From NCBI GenBank assembly GCA_046049545.1, contig JBJORF010000052.1:1-28902 (forward strand): DNA of 28,902 nt. Reading direction: 5' to 3'. Numbering within the stretch: position 1 is the first letter of the stretch; each line of letters begins with the position of its first letter. The notes under the pieces were generated by a model. That model saw nothing but the letters and a program-made list of their open reading frames with translations. It was not told the DNA's origin and did no database searches. Both the position numbers and the translations under genes were made by a program. The stretch comes from Romeriopsis sp046049545 (GTDB lineage: Bacteria; Cyanobacteriota; Cyanobacteriia; Leptolyngbyales; Leptolyngbyaceae). This document shows positions 14,109-22,437 of this stretch, piece by piece.

Positions 14109-15356
14109 ATGGTGTACCAACCGCCCACTGGGGCGCGGGATCTATTGCCCTTGGATGTGGCGCAGAAGCGCTGGATCGAGAAGCGCTTGCAGCAAGTGTT
14201 CCATCGGTGGGGCTATCACCGGATTATCACTTCGACCTTGGAGCGGCTCGATACGTTGATGGCGGGCGGAGCGATCGACCGATCGGCGATTCTGACGGTT
14301 CAAGGCACCGAAGACGAAAACCTCGGCCTGCGACCGGAATTGACGGCTTCGATCGCTCGGACGGCGGTGACGCGGATGGCGGTGTCGCGGTTTCCCCAAC
14401 GGTTGTATTACAGCGCGAATGTGTTTTGTCGGCCCGACCCGGAGGCCCACAGTTCGCAGCAGGAGTTTTATCAAACCGGGGTCGAATTGCTCGGCGGCGG
14501 CGGGACGTTAGCCGATGCGGAAATTTTGTCGCTGTTGATTGATTGTTTGGCGAATGTGGGGCTGGGGGATGGCCGTAATCCCCAGTGGCAGGTGATTGTG
14601 GGGGAGGCGGCGCTGACGCGATCGCTGCTGTCGATTTTCCCTGAACCAGTACGAGGTCGCGTTCGGCAGGCGATCGCGAATCTCGATCGGATGACGTTAG
14701 AAACCTTAGATTTGGCCCCGGAATTGCGCGATCGGGCGTTGCAGCTGTTGGATTTGCGCGGGCAGCCCGAGGCGGTACTGCATCGCGTTAGCCAATGGGA
14801 TCTCGATGACAGTCAGCGGCAACGGGTGACGCAACTGAAGGTACTGTTTGAGCTGATGCAGGCAACGATCGGGACAGATGTGAAGCTGCCGATCGTTCTG
14901 GATTTGAGCTTGATTCGTACCTTTGACTACTACACGGGCATCGTCTTTGAAGTGGCAAATACCCAGGGCGGTGTGCAGCAGGTCTTGGCCCAGGGCGGAC
15001 GCTACGATGAATTGCTCGGCAGCTACCATCCCCAAGGTGAATCGGTTCCGGGGATTGGCTTTAGTTTCCAGATTGATCAGCTCTATCCTGTCCTGCGATC
15101 GGCGAATCAACTGCCGCAATCGATTCCCCACAATGATTGTCTCGTCGTCGCGGCCAGCATTGAAACCCAGGCGGCGGCCTTGCGTCATGCCCAGCAATTG
15201 CGATCGGCCCACCCGGAATGGCGGGTGGAACTGCATTTAGATCCAGCCGCAGGGTTGGGGCGCGATGCGATCGTCGCCTATGCCAAAACCCGCAATATGC
15301 CAGAAATTGCTTGGGTTACTGCCGAGGGCATTACCGTCGAAGCCGTAAACCCGTAA
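14109..15356 (+). CDS. hisZ: ATP phosphoribosyltransferase regulatory subunit
   Basis: HisZ is a catalytically inactive paralogue of histidyl-tRNA synthetase that joins short-form HisG to make the first enzyme of histidine synthesis and gives feedback control. The 415-residue protein has the class II fold: YQPPTGARDLLPLD, GLRPELTASIAR (where HisRS has RPE-x-T), RTFDYYTGIVFEV and AQGGRYDEL. A short region after the core (LVVAASIETQAAALRHAQQL) is reduced compared with the HisRS anticodon domain. I prefer HisZ to HisS because of the motif changes and length. A good ribosome-binding site (AAGGAA) lies 6 nt before the ATG. hisG is not in the window. Confidence 0.85.
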   Translation: MVYQPPTGARDLLPLDVAQKRWIEKRLQQVFHRWGYHRIITSTLERLDTLMAGGAIDRSAILTVQGTEDENLGLRPELTASIARTAVTRMAVSRFPQRLYYSANVFCRPDPEAHSSQQEFYQTGVELLGGGGTLADAEILSLLIDCLANVGLGDGRNPQWQVIVGEAALTRSLLSIFPEPVRGRVRQAIANLDRMTLETLDLAPELRDRALQLLDLRGQPEAVLHRVSQWDLDDSQRQRVTQLKVLFELMQATIGTDVKLPIVLDLSLIRTFDYYTGIVFEVANTQGGVQQVLAQGGRYDELLGSYHPQGESVPGIGFSFQIDQLYPVLRSANQLPQSIPHNDCLVVAASIETQAAALRHAQQLRSAHPEWRVELHLDPAAGLGRDAIVAYAKTRNMPEIAWVTAEGITVEAVNP

Positions 15357-15393
15357 AATTAGGAAGTTTTGTATTTGAGCTGCGGTTTTTAGT

Positions 15394-15621
15394 ATGGCCC
15401 ATTCGATCGTGACGGAAGTTTGTCAGGGTATTGCGGACTGTGTGGAAGCCTGTCCCGTCGCTTGCATTGACCAAGGCCCCGGCAAAAATGGCCAGGGAAC
15501 GGATTGGTATTGGATTGATTTTTCGACCTGCATTGACTGCGGCATTTGTCTGCAAGTCTGCCCGGTGGAAGGGGCGATCATTCCCGAAGAACGTCCCGAA
15601 GTCCAGAAGCTGCCCCGCTAA
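15394..15621 (+). CDS. Small ferredoxin with two iron-sulfur clusters
   Basis: The 75-residue protein has two cysteine sets: C10-x5-C16-x3-C20-P-x2-C24 and C46-x2-C49-x2-C52-x3-C56-P. The second is a standard [4Fe-4S] motif. The first has an unusual start spacing, close to that of 7-Fe ferredoxins (VTD...DCVEVCPV), so it may hold a [3Fe-4S] or [4Fe-4S] cluster. It belongs to a bacterial-type ferredoxin group widely kept in cyanobacteria; a redox partner is not known to me. It sits 37 bp after hisZ and 24 bp before the ABC ATPase, all on one strand. The start is the ATG at 15394, without a clear ribosome-binding site. Confidence 0.85.
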   Translation: MAHSIVTEVCQGIADCVEACPVACIDQGPGKNGQGTDWYWIDFSTCIDCGICLQVCPVEGAIIPEERPEVQKLPR

Positions 15622-15645
15622 TTGCCATTCCCCTGTAATCCCACT

Positions 15646-16365
15646 ATGACCACTGTTTTGGAAGTTAGCGGCGTTTTTGCCGGGTATATCAAAGACCTCG
15701 ATATTCTCCAGGGCATCAGTATGCGCGTGGATGCGGGGGAATTGGTGACGATCATTGGGCCGAACGGCGCGGGCAAATCGACCCTCGCCAAGACGGTGTT
15801 TGGTTTGCTCAATCCCCACACGGGCAGCATTCGATTCAACGGCGAAGAGATTACGGGCCTGTCGCCCGATCGGATCGTCGAGCGGGGAATGGGCTATGTG
15901 CCGCAGATTGCGAATGTGTTCAAATCCTTGTCGATCGACGAAAACCTGGAAATGGGCGCGTTTGTGAAATCCGGTTCGATCAAAGCGTTGAAGCAGGAGA
16001 TGTACGATCGGTTTCCGGCATTAGTGCCCAAGCGCAATCAATCGGCGGGGACGCTCTCCGGCGGGGAACGGCAGCAGTTAGCGATGGCGAAAGCCCTGAT
16101 GCTGAGTCCGAATCTGCTGATTTTGGATGAACCCTCCGCCGCCCTGTCGCCGATTATGGTGACGAATGTGTTTGAGCAAATTAAACAGGTTCAAGCCTCC
16201 GGCACCGCGATTTTGCTGGTTGAACAAAATGCGAAACAGGCATTGCAGATGTCCGATCGGGGCTATGTTCTGGAAGCGGGCCGGGATAAGTACGAAGGCC
16301 GGGGGGTGGATCTGCTCAATGATCCGAAGGTGGGTGAGCTGTATTTAGGCATCGCGGCGCACTAG
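15646..16365 (+). CDS. ABC transporter ATP-binding protein, LivF/NatE-like
   Basis: The 239-residue ATPase from the ATG at 15646 has Walker A GPNGAGKST, a Q-loop (YVPQIANVF), signature LSGGERQQ, Walker B LLILDEPSAALSP and switch His replaced by Gln in LLVEQNAKQAL, which is usual in the LivF/BraG branch (branched-chain or neutral amino acid uptake; NatE in cyanobacteria, UrtE for urea). Permease and binding-protein genes are absent here, as is common for dispersed Nat genes. The frame is open upstream to a TTG at 15622, but those eight residues are not family-like. The next gene is a TA pair 57 bp on. Confidence 0.85.
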   Translation: MTTVLEVSGVFAGYIKDLDILQGISMRVDAGELVTIIGPNGAGKSTLAKTVFGLLNPHTGSIRFNGEEITGLSPDRIVERGMGYVPQIANVFKSLSIDENLEMGAFVKSGSIKALKQEMYDRFPALVPKRNQSAGTLSGGERQQLAMAKALMLSPNLLILDEPSAALSPIMVTNVFEQIKQVQASGTAILLVEQNAKQALQMSDRGYVLEAGRDKYEGRGVDLLNDPKVGELYLGIAAH

Positions 16366-16422
16366 CGGCGGTCATTGTGACTTGCGATAAGATGATAATC
16401 AGCTCGTTCATTGGCCTAATTT

Positions 16423-16653
16423 ATGGAACAAATCGCTACTCTCCAGATTGAAAAACTCCCTGAAGGGTTGTACCTCGCTACATCTAACGATATCCCTGGA
16501 CTGGTTGCTCAAGGTCGAACGATCGCGGAAACCCTCGAAATCGCCCGCGATGTTGCCAAAAAGTTGCTCGAATCCCGTCAAGAGCGCCAAGCACCGATCA
16601 TCCTCACACCGATCGCTGATGTTTTTGACTATCCGATCGTTGTGGGAATGTGA
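16423..16653 (+). CDS. hicB: HicB-family antitoxin
   Basis: The 76-residue protein has the partial RNase-H-like fold of HicB: IEKLPEGLYLATSNDIPGLVAQGRTIAETLEIARDVAKKLLE, with the conserved D-x-PG-L-x-x-G and E-A/T-x-E-type segment. No DNA-binding domain follows, so this is the short form. It overlaps hicA by 1 bp (TGATG). In this order (antitoxin first) it should neutralise HicA. Confidence 0.85.
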   Translation: MEQIATLQIEKLPEGLYLATSNDIPGLVAQGRTIAETLEIARDVAKKLLESRQERQAPIILTPIADVFDYPIVVGM

Positions 16654-16874
16654 TGGGAAGACTCGCTGGATTTAAGTATCGTCAGATTATTAAACGACTT
16701 AAACAAATGGGCTTTGTATTCGATCGTCAAGCGGCTGGCAGTCATGAGATTTGGTACAACCCTGGCACTGATTGCTACACAACCATACCGAACCACCCCG
16801 GCGACATGCCAGAAGGGACTTTAAGAGCCATTCTTAAACAAGCTGATGTATCGCCGGATGATTTTCTCGGATAA
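16653..16874 (+). CDS. hicA: HicA-family mRNA interferase toxin
   Basis: The 73-residue protein has the double-stranded-RNA-binding-like HicA fold: GFKYRQIIKRLKQMGFVFDRQAAGSHEIWYNP, with catalytic His31 in the GSH motif, then TTIPNHPGDMPEGTLRAILKQADVSPDDFL. The family cuts mRNA. The start ATG at 16653 overlaps the HicB stop; an alternative GTG at 16650 adds one residue. The gene ends 70 bp from the stop of chlM on the other strand. Confidence 0.9.
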   Translation: MGRLAGFKYRQIIKRLKQMGFVFDRQAAGSHEIWYNPGTDCYTTIPNHPGDMPEGTLRAILKQADVSPDDFLG

Positions 16875-16944
16875 TGCGGGAGAATCAGCACCGTAGACGA
16901 TCGCCCAATCCCCCATTTCTCAATCCCCTCAATCTTCCAAACTC

Positions 16945-17691
16945 TTACGCCTTCGTCAACTCCAACAGCCGCGAGAAATAAAACGGGGCCTTACAAATCG
17001 TATTGCGCTGTACCTTCCAGCCATTCTCAGCCAGCAACTGCACCAAATACTTCTCGGGATGCAGATAGGCCCGCGTTGCCTTACTCGGCCCTGGGAAAAA
17101 TTCGCCGACCTTTTTCAAGGTCGCATAGAAACAAGTCTTCGGCGCAAAGCTGAGAATAAACCGCTCATCGGCATGGGCGCTGAGGTTTTTGATCATCTCC
17201 CCGGCTTTTTCCGGCGGGTAGTGAATCAACACATCCAGGCAAATCACCGTGTGGTACTGCCCCGTGATTTCTTCTAAATCCTTCGCTTCAAAGGTAATCG
17301 CGTTGGACTCACCCAAAGTCTCAGCGGCCCGCTTCTGGCCTTCGCCGACCATCATCTCGGAAATATCACTGGCCGCGATCGACTTGGCCCCGGCTTCCGC
17401 TAATGGAATACTCAAACTCCCCACCCCGCAGCCCGCATCACAAAGACTGATCTGATTCAAATTCCCATCATCTTTCAGCCAGCCGACCACGGTATCGATC
17501 GTTTTTTGGTGCCCGATGCGAATATTCTTCTGCACAAAATTGACTTCACCATCGCCATAGATCCGCCGCCAGCGATCGAAGCCCGTGGCATTGAAATACT
17601 CGCGGACAATGGTTTTATCATCCAGGGTTTTGCCATCCAGGGCGGTCGTCCCCGAAGCCGTATTTTCAGTTTGATCAACAGCAGTATTCAT
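16945..17691 (-). CDS. chlM: Magnesium-protoporphyrin O-methyltransferase
   Basis: ChlM transfers a methyl group from SAM to the C13 propionate of Mg-protoporphyrin IX in chlorophyll synthesis. The 248-residue product from the ATG at 17691 has VREYFNATGFDRWRRIYG (about 29-46), characteristic of ChlM/BchM; SAM motif I LCDAGCGVGSL (83-93); ITGQYHTVICLDVLIHYP; and the C-terminal RAYLHPEKYLVQLL. The frame runs on to 17760, but the extra 23 residues are unlike the family and 17691 fits the usual length. It is alone on this strand, with hicA convergent. Confidence 0.93.
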   Translation of the reverse strand: MNTAVDQTENTASGTTALDGKTLDDKTIVREYFNATGFDRWRRIYGDGEVNFVQKNIRIGHQKTIDTVVGWLKDDGNLNQISLCDAGCGVGSLSIPLAEAGAKSIAASDISEMMVGEGQKRAAETLGESNAITFEAKDLEEITGQYHTVICLDVLIHYPPEKAGEMIKNLSAHADERFILSFAPKTCFYATLKKVGEFFPGPSKATRAYLHPEKYLVQLLAENGWKVQRNTICKAPFYFSRLLELTKA

Positions 17692-17760
17692 AAAGCAATC
17701 TCGTGGGTCAGGCTCGCTAAAAGGGCGTTTCTTCAGTGCAACGCCGATCGTGCAGCCCAA

Positions 17761-18140
17761 ATCCGCGCCGCGATCGGTATTGCATTAGTTCTCATCCTAG
17801 TATGAGCCGTCCCCGGATTCCAAGGGGATGTGCCCAGCGATACCACTGAAGTGATAAAGTTGAACTGTAAACCCTGAAGGCTCAGGGGTTGAGCGAAGAA
17901 TCTACGGAGAAGACGCTATATCTAGCGCAATTTGCTGTTATTTTTGCTGCATTTTGGGTTTTCTAGCATATACTTTTGACGTGAAAGCAAGGCTAGACCG
18001 TATTAAATGCATTTCCCTTGTTGTATGACTGTCTGGTAAGCGTTCCACGTCGCACAAGTGATTATCTGGTTTGTCTGTACTGAGTTGGCTGGTGCTGAAG
18101 TTTATTCGTGCAAAGCGGCTCATCCTACCTTGAAAGCGCC
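17761..18140. other. Divergent intergenic region with a perfect hairpin
   Basis: These 380 bp separate chlM (leftward) from the gene at 18141. A perfect 6-bp hairpin CCCTGA-AGGC-TCAGGG lies at 17872-17887, followed by AT-rich sequence around 17920-17960. It must hold at least two promoters, but I cannot place them surely. A small RNA is possible. Confidence 0.4.
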
Positions 18141-19772
18141 ATGAATCAATCTTTATCAAATGAGTCCCTGACCCTCGGTCACAACCGTTCTCTGCATAGT
18201 GCTTCTGCTGTGCTCCATCCTTCTCTGCGGCGGGCTTTGGGGGTGTTGGATGCCTGCTTGGAGGATGAGCTGGAGCGCTACCGCCGTTATCGTGCGGGGT
18301 TGCGTCCGACCCCTTCCGCAGTGGCGGCTTGGCACCGATCAACGACCCCACCCGTCCTCGACTTGCCGAACCCCGGAATGTCGCTGGATTTGTTGAATTT
18401 GGTCGCGCCTCCGGCGCAAGCGGCCCCGACAGCAACCCCGATCGTTGAAGCGCCCGTTGACGAAGAAATTACAGTCAATCAAACGACAGTCAATCAAACG
18501 ATTGTGTCGGATGCTGTCATGCCGCCATTGCCACCGCGCACCCCGCTGTCATTCCAAAATGATTTACCGCCCGATGCGAGTTCGGCGCTGGTGTTATCGG
18601 CGATCCAAGCGGATATGGACAGCGCTGAAGGGCTGATTCGGCCGGAAGAGCTCTCCCAGGATGGGTTTGGGTTTGGTCTGGGGGATGGGTTGGCGACGGA
18701 TCAGGGATTTGGGGAGTCTCAAGGCCCCCACGATTATTTCGAGTCTTCCGAGGAACTACTCCGCAGTCTGGCGGAAGAAGAAGCCACCGTCGCTGCCGAG
18801 CGCAATGTCCTGGAAGGCTTGTTGACGCCCATGGGCGTTGGGTCAATGCTCCTGATGCTGCTTGGCAGTGGCATGTTCGGTTATCTGATCATGAATCCCG
18901 CCAGTTTGAATGCCGTGAAGGGACTGGCGACGCAAATAGCCGCCTTTCGATCGAATTCCAGCGCCCAACCGTCCACCAATGTTGCCAGCGTCGATGTTGA
19001 TGGCCCGAACACCGCCGACGGCATCTGGATGTCAAATTCCCCCGCCCTCGATGCGAACGAATTCCTCAACCTGAGCCTCGGCAACATTTCTGCCCTACGG
19101 ACGCGACCAGGTGGCTTGAATCTGATGCCCCAGCCAGGGGGTGTTGCGCCCCTGCAACAATTAGACGGTCAACCCGCACCCGGCGCCAAAACGCCCGAAC
19201 AGTCTGGTGACAAAGCCACAGATAAATCTGGCAGCGCTAAGAAAATCACAGGACTCACCCCCTTGAACATTAAACCGATCGTTCCACCCACCCCAGCGAT
19301 CAGTCGCGCGGGCAGCAGCGGCAGTAATCAAGGCAACCAACGACCGATCGGCAACATCTTTGACCCCGCGCGGAATTACGAGCCCGCCCCGGCCCCGCGC
19401 TACAATGCTCCCAACTACAGCAGCGCGCCGCCCTCGCGTCCGGCCCGCAGCTATGAGCCGCCGCGCTACGAAGCCCCGGCCTACAAACCGGAACCTGTTT
19501 ACGTTGCCCCGATCGAACCCGTGCGGAGCCTGCCCCCTGCGCCCGTGGTCGAAGCGCCGATCGCCGTTCCTGAACCCCGACGGGAATATCGGGTCGAGGC
19601 ACCTTACACCAGTGATGCCGACCTCGAAGCGATTCAAAAAGATAACCCCAACGCCTCCTTCCGCAATGGTGATAGCGGTGCAAACGTGGGTGCTAGCTAC
19701 AGTAGCCAAGCCGAAGCCGAAGCCGAAGCCGCTCGGTGGCGCGAAAAAGGCATCGAAGCCGAAGTCAAGTAG
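18141..19772 (+). CDS. Single-pass membrane protein with proline-rich region and SPOR-like end
   Basis: The 543-residue protein from the ATG at 18141 starts with a conserved cytoplasmic-looking block (NQSLSNESLTLG, then LHPSLRRALGVLDACLEDELERYRRYRAG) that I recognise from other cyanobacterial hypothetical proteins. An acidic low-complexity part follows, then one transmembrane helix at about 235-251 (SMLLMLLGSGMFGYLIM). The rest is outside: a long Pro/Ala/Tyr-rich stretch (near 415-470) and a C-terminal segment (YSSQAEAEAEAARWREKGIEAEVK) reminiscent of the end of a SPOR domain. I infer an envelope protein with an N-in topology. A GTG at 18108 in frame adds 11 residues, but the conserved block starts after the ATG. 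No enzyme motif is seen. Confidence 0.7.
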   Translation: MNQSLSNESLTLGHNRSLHSASAVLHPSLRRALGVLDACLEDELERYRRYRAGLRPTPSAVAAWHRSTTPPVLDLPNPGMSLDLLNLVAPPAQAAPTATPIVEAPVDEEITVNQTTVNQTIVSDAVMPPLPPRTPLSFQNDLPPDASSALVLSAIQADMDSAEGLIRPEELSQDGFGFGLGDGLATDQGFGESQGPHDYFESSEELLRSLAEEEATVAAERNVLEGLLTPMGVGSMLLMLLGSGMFGYLIMNPASLNAVKGLATQIAAFRSNSSAQPSTNVASVDVDGPNTADGIWMSNSPALDANEFLNLSLGNISALRTRPGGLNLMPQPGGVAPLQQLDGQPAPGAKTPEQSGDKATDKSGSAKKITGLTPLNIKPIVPPTPAISRAGSSGSNQGNQRPIGNIFDPARNYEPAPAPRYNAPNYSSAPPSRPARSYEPPRYEAPAYKPEPVYVAPIEPVRSLPPAPVVEAPIAVPEPRREYRVEAPYTSDADLEAIQKDNPNASFRNGDSGANVGASYSSQAEAEAEAARWREKGIEAEVK

Positions 19773-19789
19773 GTTGGGCACCGCCCAAC
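19773..19789 (+). terminator. Perfect 7-bp hairpin after the membrane-protein gene
   Basis: GTTGGGC-ACC-GCCCAAC begins one base after the stop codon. No T-run follows. A related sequence (GTAGGTTGGCATCGCCCAAC, 20684-20703) follows the next gene, so it is a repeated 3'-end element. Confidence 0.6.
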
Positions 19790-19934
19790 ATCAATGGTTC
19801 ATGCGATCGCCCCACGGATCGGGATATCCCCATCGGTAACCCCATCACACAAACCAGCAAAATCGATTAACCTATGGTGTAGCGCGATCGCGGATCGTGC
19901 CACACCATTTTTATTTGCCCATCACCTTCCCTCC

Positions 19935-20660
19935 ATGACCTTGTTCGATCGCCTGATCATGGCCGCCCGCGCCAACGTCACCGACTGGCTCCAGCAGCGC
20001 GAAGACCCCGAACAGCAAGTCACCCGCATCCTCCAACAGATGCAGGGCCAACTCGTCATGCAGCGCCAAGCCGTCGCCACCGCGATCGCCACCCAAAAAC
20101 GGACCGAACGCCAAGCCCACCAAGCCCAAAGCCTCGCCGACGAATGGTATCGCCGCGCCTCGATCGCCATGGGCAAAGGCGACGAGACCCTCGCCCGTGA
20201 AGCCCTCGCCCGTCGCCAATCCCACCTCAACAGCGCCCAGCAACAGCAAGCTGCCGTCCAGCAACAAATTGCCCTGATTGCCCAACTGCGCCGCGACCTA
20301 CAAGTTGTCGAAAATCGCCTGATCGAAATCCGCAGCGAAAAAGACCTGTTAATTGCCCGCGCCCGATCGGCCCAAGCTAGCCTCGACCTCAATGACATGC
20401 TCGATCAGACCAGCAACAGCGCCAGCATTCGGGCCTTCGATCGGCTCACCGAAAAAGTCAACCAGCTCGAAGCCCAAGTCGAAGTCAACGCCGAACTCAG
20501 CGCCAACCGCCTCGAAAGCCGCTTCGCCCAGCTCACCGAACAGCAAACCCTCGAAGCCGACTTAGCTGATTTGAAAAACAACCTAAAGCGTGGACTCACC
20601 GCCGCAAACCCTGACGACCCCGACCTCGCCAAAATCCGCGCCGCCCTCCAGAAACCGTAG
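19935..20660 (+). CDS. IM30/PspA-family membrane-remodelling protein
   Basis: The 241-residue protein from the ATG at 19935 is almost wholly coiled coil. It starts with MTLFDRLIMAARANVTDWLQQREDPEQQV, the membrane-binding amphipathic helix and first core helix typical of PspA/Vipp1 (ESCRT-III-related), then long heptad-rich helices (QQMQGQLVMQRQAVATAIATQ; LRRDLQVVENRLIEIRSEKDLL) and a C-terminal ADLKNNLKRGL. It lacks the extra C-terminal helix of Vipp1/IM30 proper (about 267 residues in Synechocystis), so it is probably a PspA-like paralogue. Family role: coating and stabilising membranes. The open frame upstream to 19794 overlaps the repeat and is non-coding. A repeat element flanks the gene on both sides. 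Confidence 0.85.
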   Translation: MTLFDRLIMAARANVTDWLQQREDPEQQVTRILQQMQGQLVMQRQAVATAIATQKRTERQAHQAQSLADEWYRRASIAMGKGDETLAREALARRQSHLNSAQQQQAAVQQQIALIAQLRRDLQVVENRLIEIRSEKDLLIARARSAQASLDLNDMLDQTSNSASIRAFDRLTEKVNQLEAQVEVNAELSANRLESRFAQLTEQQTLEADLADLKNNLKRGLTAANPDDPDLAKIRAALQKP

Positions 20661-20683
20661 ATGTTGGCCAGCACCAATCAACC

Positions 20684-20706
20684 GTAGGTTGGCATCGCCC
20701 AACACC
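20684..20706 (+). repeat. Second copy of the GTAGGTTGG...CGCCCAAC element
   Basis: It matches the element at 19770-19790 apart from one lost base and one change near the loop, and the stem is weakened. A degenerate copy may lie at 20658-20680. It lies between two convergent genes. Confidence 0.6.
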
Positions 20707-20735
20707 ACCGCCCCGCCACAATTCAACAGCATCGC

Positions 20736-22130
20736 TTACAAATTCCGCGCTGGAACCGATCGCCCCTCAACCAGCCGCCGCTTCAATTGATTGAGTCCAA
20801 CCCAACCCCACCCCGACCCGATCGCCACCCCCGCATTCGCGATCGCCCCGGCTAACCCCACCCCGATCGCTGCTAAAATCGGCGCGATCGCCAAACTCAC
20901 CACCGCGATCGCCGCCAAGCCCAACTGAACTTGATTCATCCGCCGCAACGCATTGCGACAACTCGCACAATGCTGCGTATGGGAATGGTAACGCTCCAGC
21001 AACTGCGATCGGCCCTGAACTGGCGGTAAAACCTGCCCCGGAAACGGATCAGCCGCAAACAAATTCGCCCACTGCCGCAACTCAAACACAAACCGATCGG
21101 CCTTCGTCGGCAAATAGAATGCCTTTGCAATCGGTTCACCGCCCCCTGCCTGGGTCAAGTAACGTTCCTGATAATGCAAGAAGATCTGGTCATCTTCGAG
21201 AATTGCATTTTGGCCCATATGCGAATACCAGCGGGGCATCAGCGAAATCGCTAACGCCGGAACCTTACTGCTAAACCGGAACGGGAACCGCGCAAACAGG
21301 CGACATTCCCCCTTCCGGATCGGCGTTGCGTACACCACCGTCAGCGTATAGCCGAACTGCTTAGAATTCAGTTCATGCCACATCATCCCTGGCGCAACAA
21401 ACAGCGTATCCTGTGTCCCCAATTTCCCGCGCCTTGGCCCCTCCGGCCAAGTGCCGCGAAAGCCCTGACGACTCGATTCCAGAATTCGCAAATCCATTGG
21501 GGCGGCGTTTTCGCGTTTGCCGACGGAGTTGTGATGCGTGTAGGGCAAGTGACTTGGGTCGAGCACATTTTCCAGCAGCGTCAGGGCATCGTAGGGCAGA
21601 TCGCGGAAGGTATCGAATAGCGTCCAGCCGTTGGGGTCAGCATCCATCGGGCCAATAATGGGCACTGGGACTTCAACGGCTTGCTCAGACGTACCCGGAA
21701 ATACGAAGAGTAATCCCTGCCGCTCCGCCGTGGGGAACGATCGTAGACAAGCCCGGCGGGACTCTGAGCCGTTTTCCCCCGGCGCTTGCTGGGGGATATG
21801 TTGGCATTGCCCATCGCCGCCAAACGACCAACCATGGTAAGGGCATTCCAGTTGGCCCGCTGCATTCACGCGCCCTTCGGAGAGCGGCACCAAACGGTGG
21901 GGACAGCGATCGTCCATCGCCCGCCAAGTTTGGCTCGCAGGCTCCCACCAAAGCACTAAATCAATGTCGAGCAGCGTAAACTTCTGCGGCCGATCGCGAT
22001 CCAAGTCCCGCAAATAAAACACCGGATACCAGGCTTCCTTGGGATCAAAGCGATCGGGGTCGCTGCCGCCAGGCCATCGCACGATCGGCTGGTCGCCGCC
22101 GCTAATCGCTTGCTCAAGGGTCATTACCAT
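20736..22130 (-). CDS. Rieske non-heme iron oxygenase, PAO/TIC55-like
   Basis: The 464-residue enzyme has a Rieske [2Fe-2S] site CPH (Cys76, His78) and CPYHGW (Cys96, His99), then the mononuclear iron site ENVLDPSHLPYTHH (Asn188, Asp191, His194, His199). It keeps the HCASC motif (near 388) that marks the pheophorbide a oxygenase / TIC55 / PTC52 branch, followed by two hydrophobic helices at about 400-440 that anchor it in a membrane. Plant members oxidise chlorophyll-derived tetrapyrroles; cyanobacterial members are homologues of unproven substrate. The start may be Met1 or Met3 (22124). It is monocistronic, reading away from the secretion locus. Confidence 0.9.
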   Translation of the reverse strand: MVMTLEQAISGGDQPIVRWPGGSDPDRFDPKEAWYPVFYLRDLDRDRPQKFTLLDIDLVLWWEPASQTWRAMDDRCPHRLVPLSEGRVNAAGQLECPYHGWSFGGDGQCQHIPQQAPGENGSESRRACLRSFPTAERQGLLFVFPGTSEQAVEVPVPIIGPMDADPNGWTLFDTFRDLPYDALTLLENVLDPSHLPYTHHNSVGKRENAAPMDLRILESSRQGFRGTWPEGPRRGKLGTQDTLFVAPGMMWHELNSKQFGYTLTVVYATPIRKGECRLFARFPFRFSSKVPALAISLMPRWYSHMGQNAILEDDQIFLHYQERYLTQAGGGEPIAKAFYLPTKADRFVFELRQWANLFAADPFPGQVLPPVQGRSQLLERYHSHTQHCASCRNALRRMNQVQLGLAAIAVVSLAIAPILAAIGVGLAGAIANAGVAIGSGWGWVGLNQLKRRLVEGRSVPARNL

Positions 22131-22437
22131 AGGGGAGGATTGGGGGTGAATCAGTTACATTTCTTAATATTTTAGCGGCTGAACGGTGGGCTGTCTGTCA
22201 TAACTTCAAATTGATGAGAATTTTGAATTCAGTGTTAACGCGGTGGCAGTTGTGGGGAATATTGAGACCGTGAATATGATTTCAAACTTTGATCGCAAAT
22301 TTTGATTTCAATGAGTTTGCGCCTCCCGATCGGGTTGACGCGGTTGCGAGAGTCAGGTGTTGCGGATTGGGTCGACATTGAATTGATCCATCGGGAATTG
22401 GTCGACATTGAATTGATCCACCTGCGCTAGCTTTATC
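22131..22437. other. Divergent promoter region with a tandem repeat
   Basis: These 307 bp separate two divergent genes. The right part holds two exact 21-bp copies starting GGTCGACATTG (22370-22390 and 22400-22420, period 30 bp), ending 17 bp before the transporter ATG. The left part is AT-rich, with no clear boxes. Confidence 0.6.
22370..22420. repeat. 30-bp period direct repeat upstream of the TpsB gene
   Basis: Two perfect 21-bp copies with a 9-bp spacer. Position directly before the start codon suggests an operator or 5' UTR element. Confidence 0.85.

Noticed and set aside
19161..19781. 206-codon minus-strand frame
   Set aside because: It is low-complexity (Gly/Phe/Arg) and mirrors the proline-rich part of the plus-strand gene.
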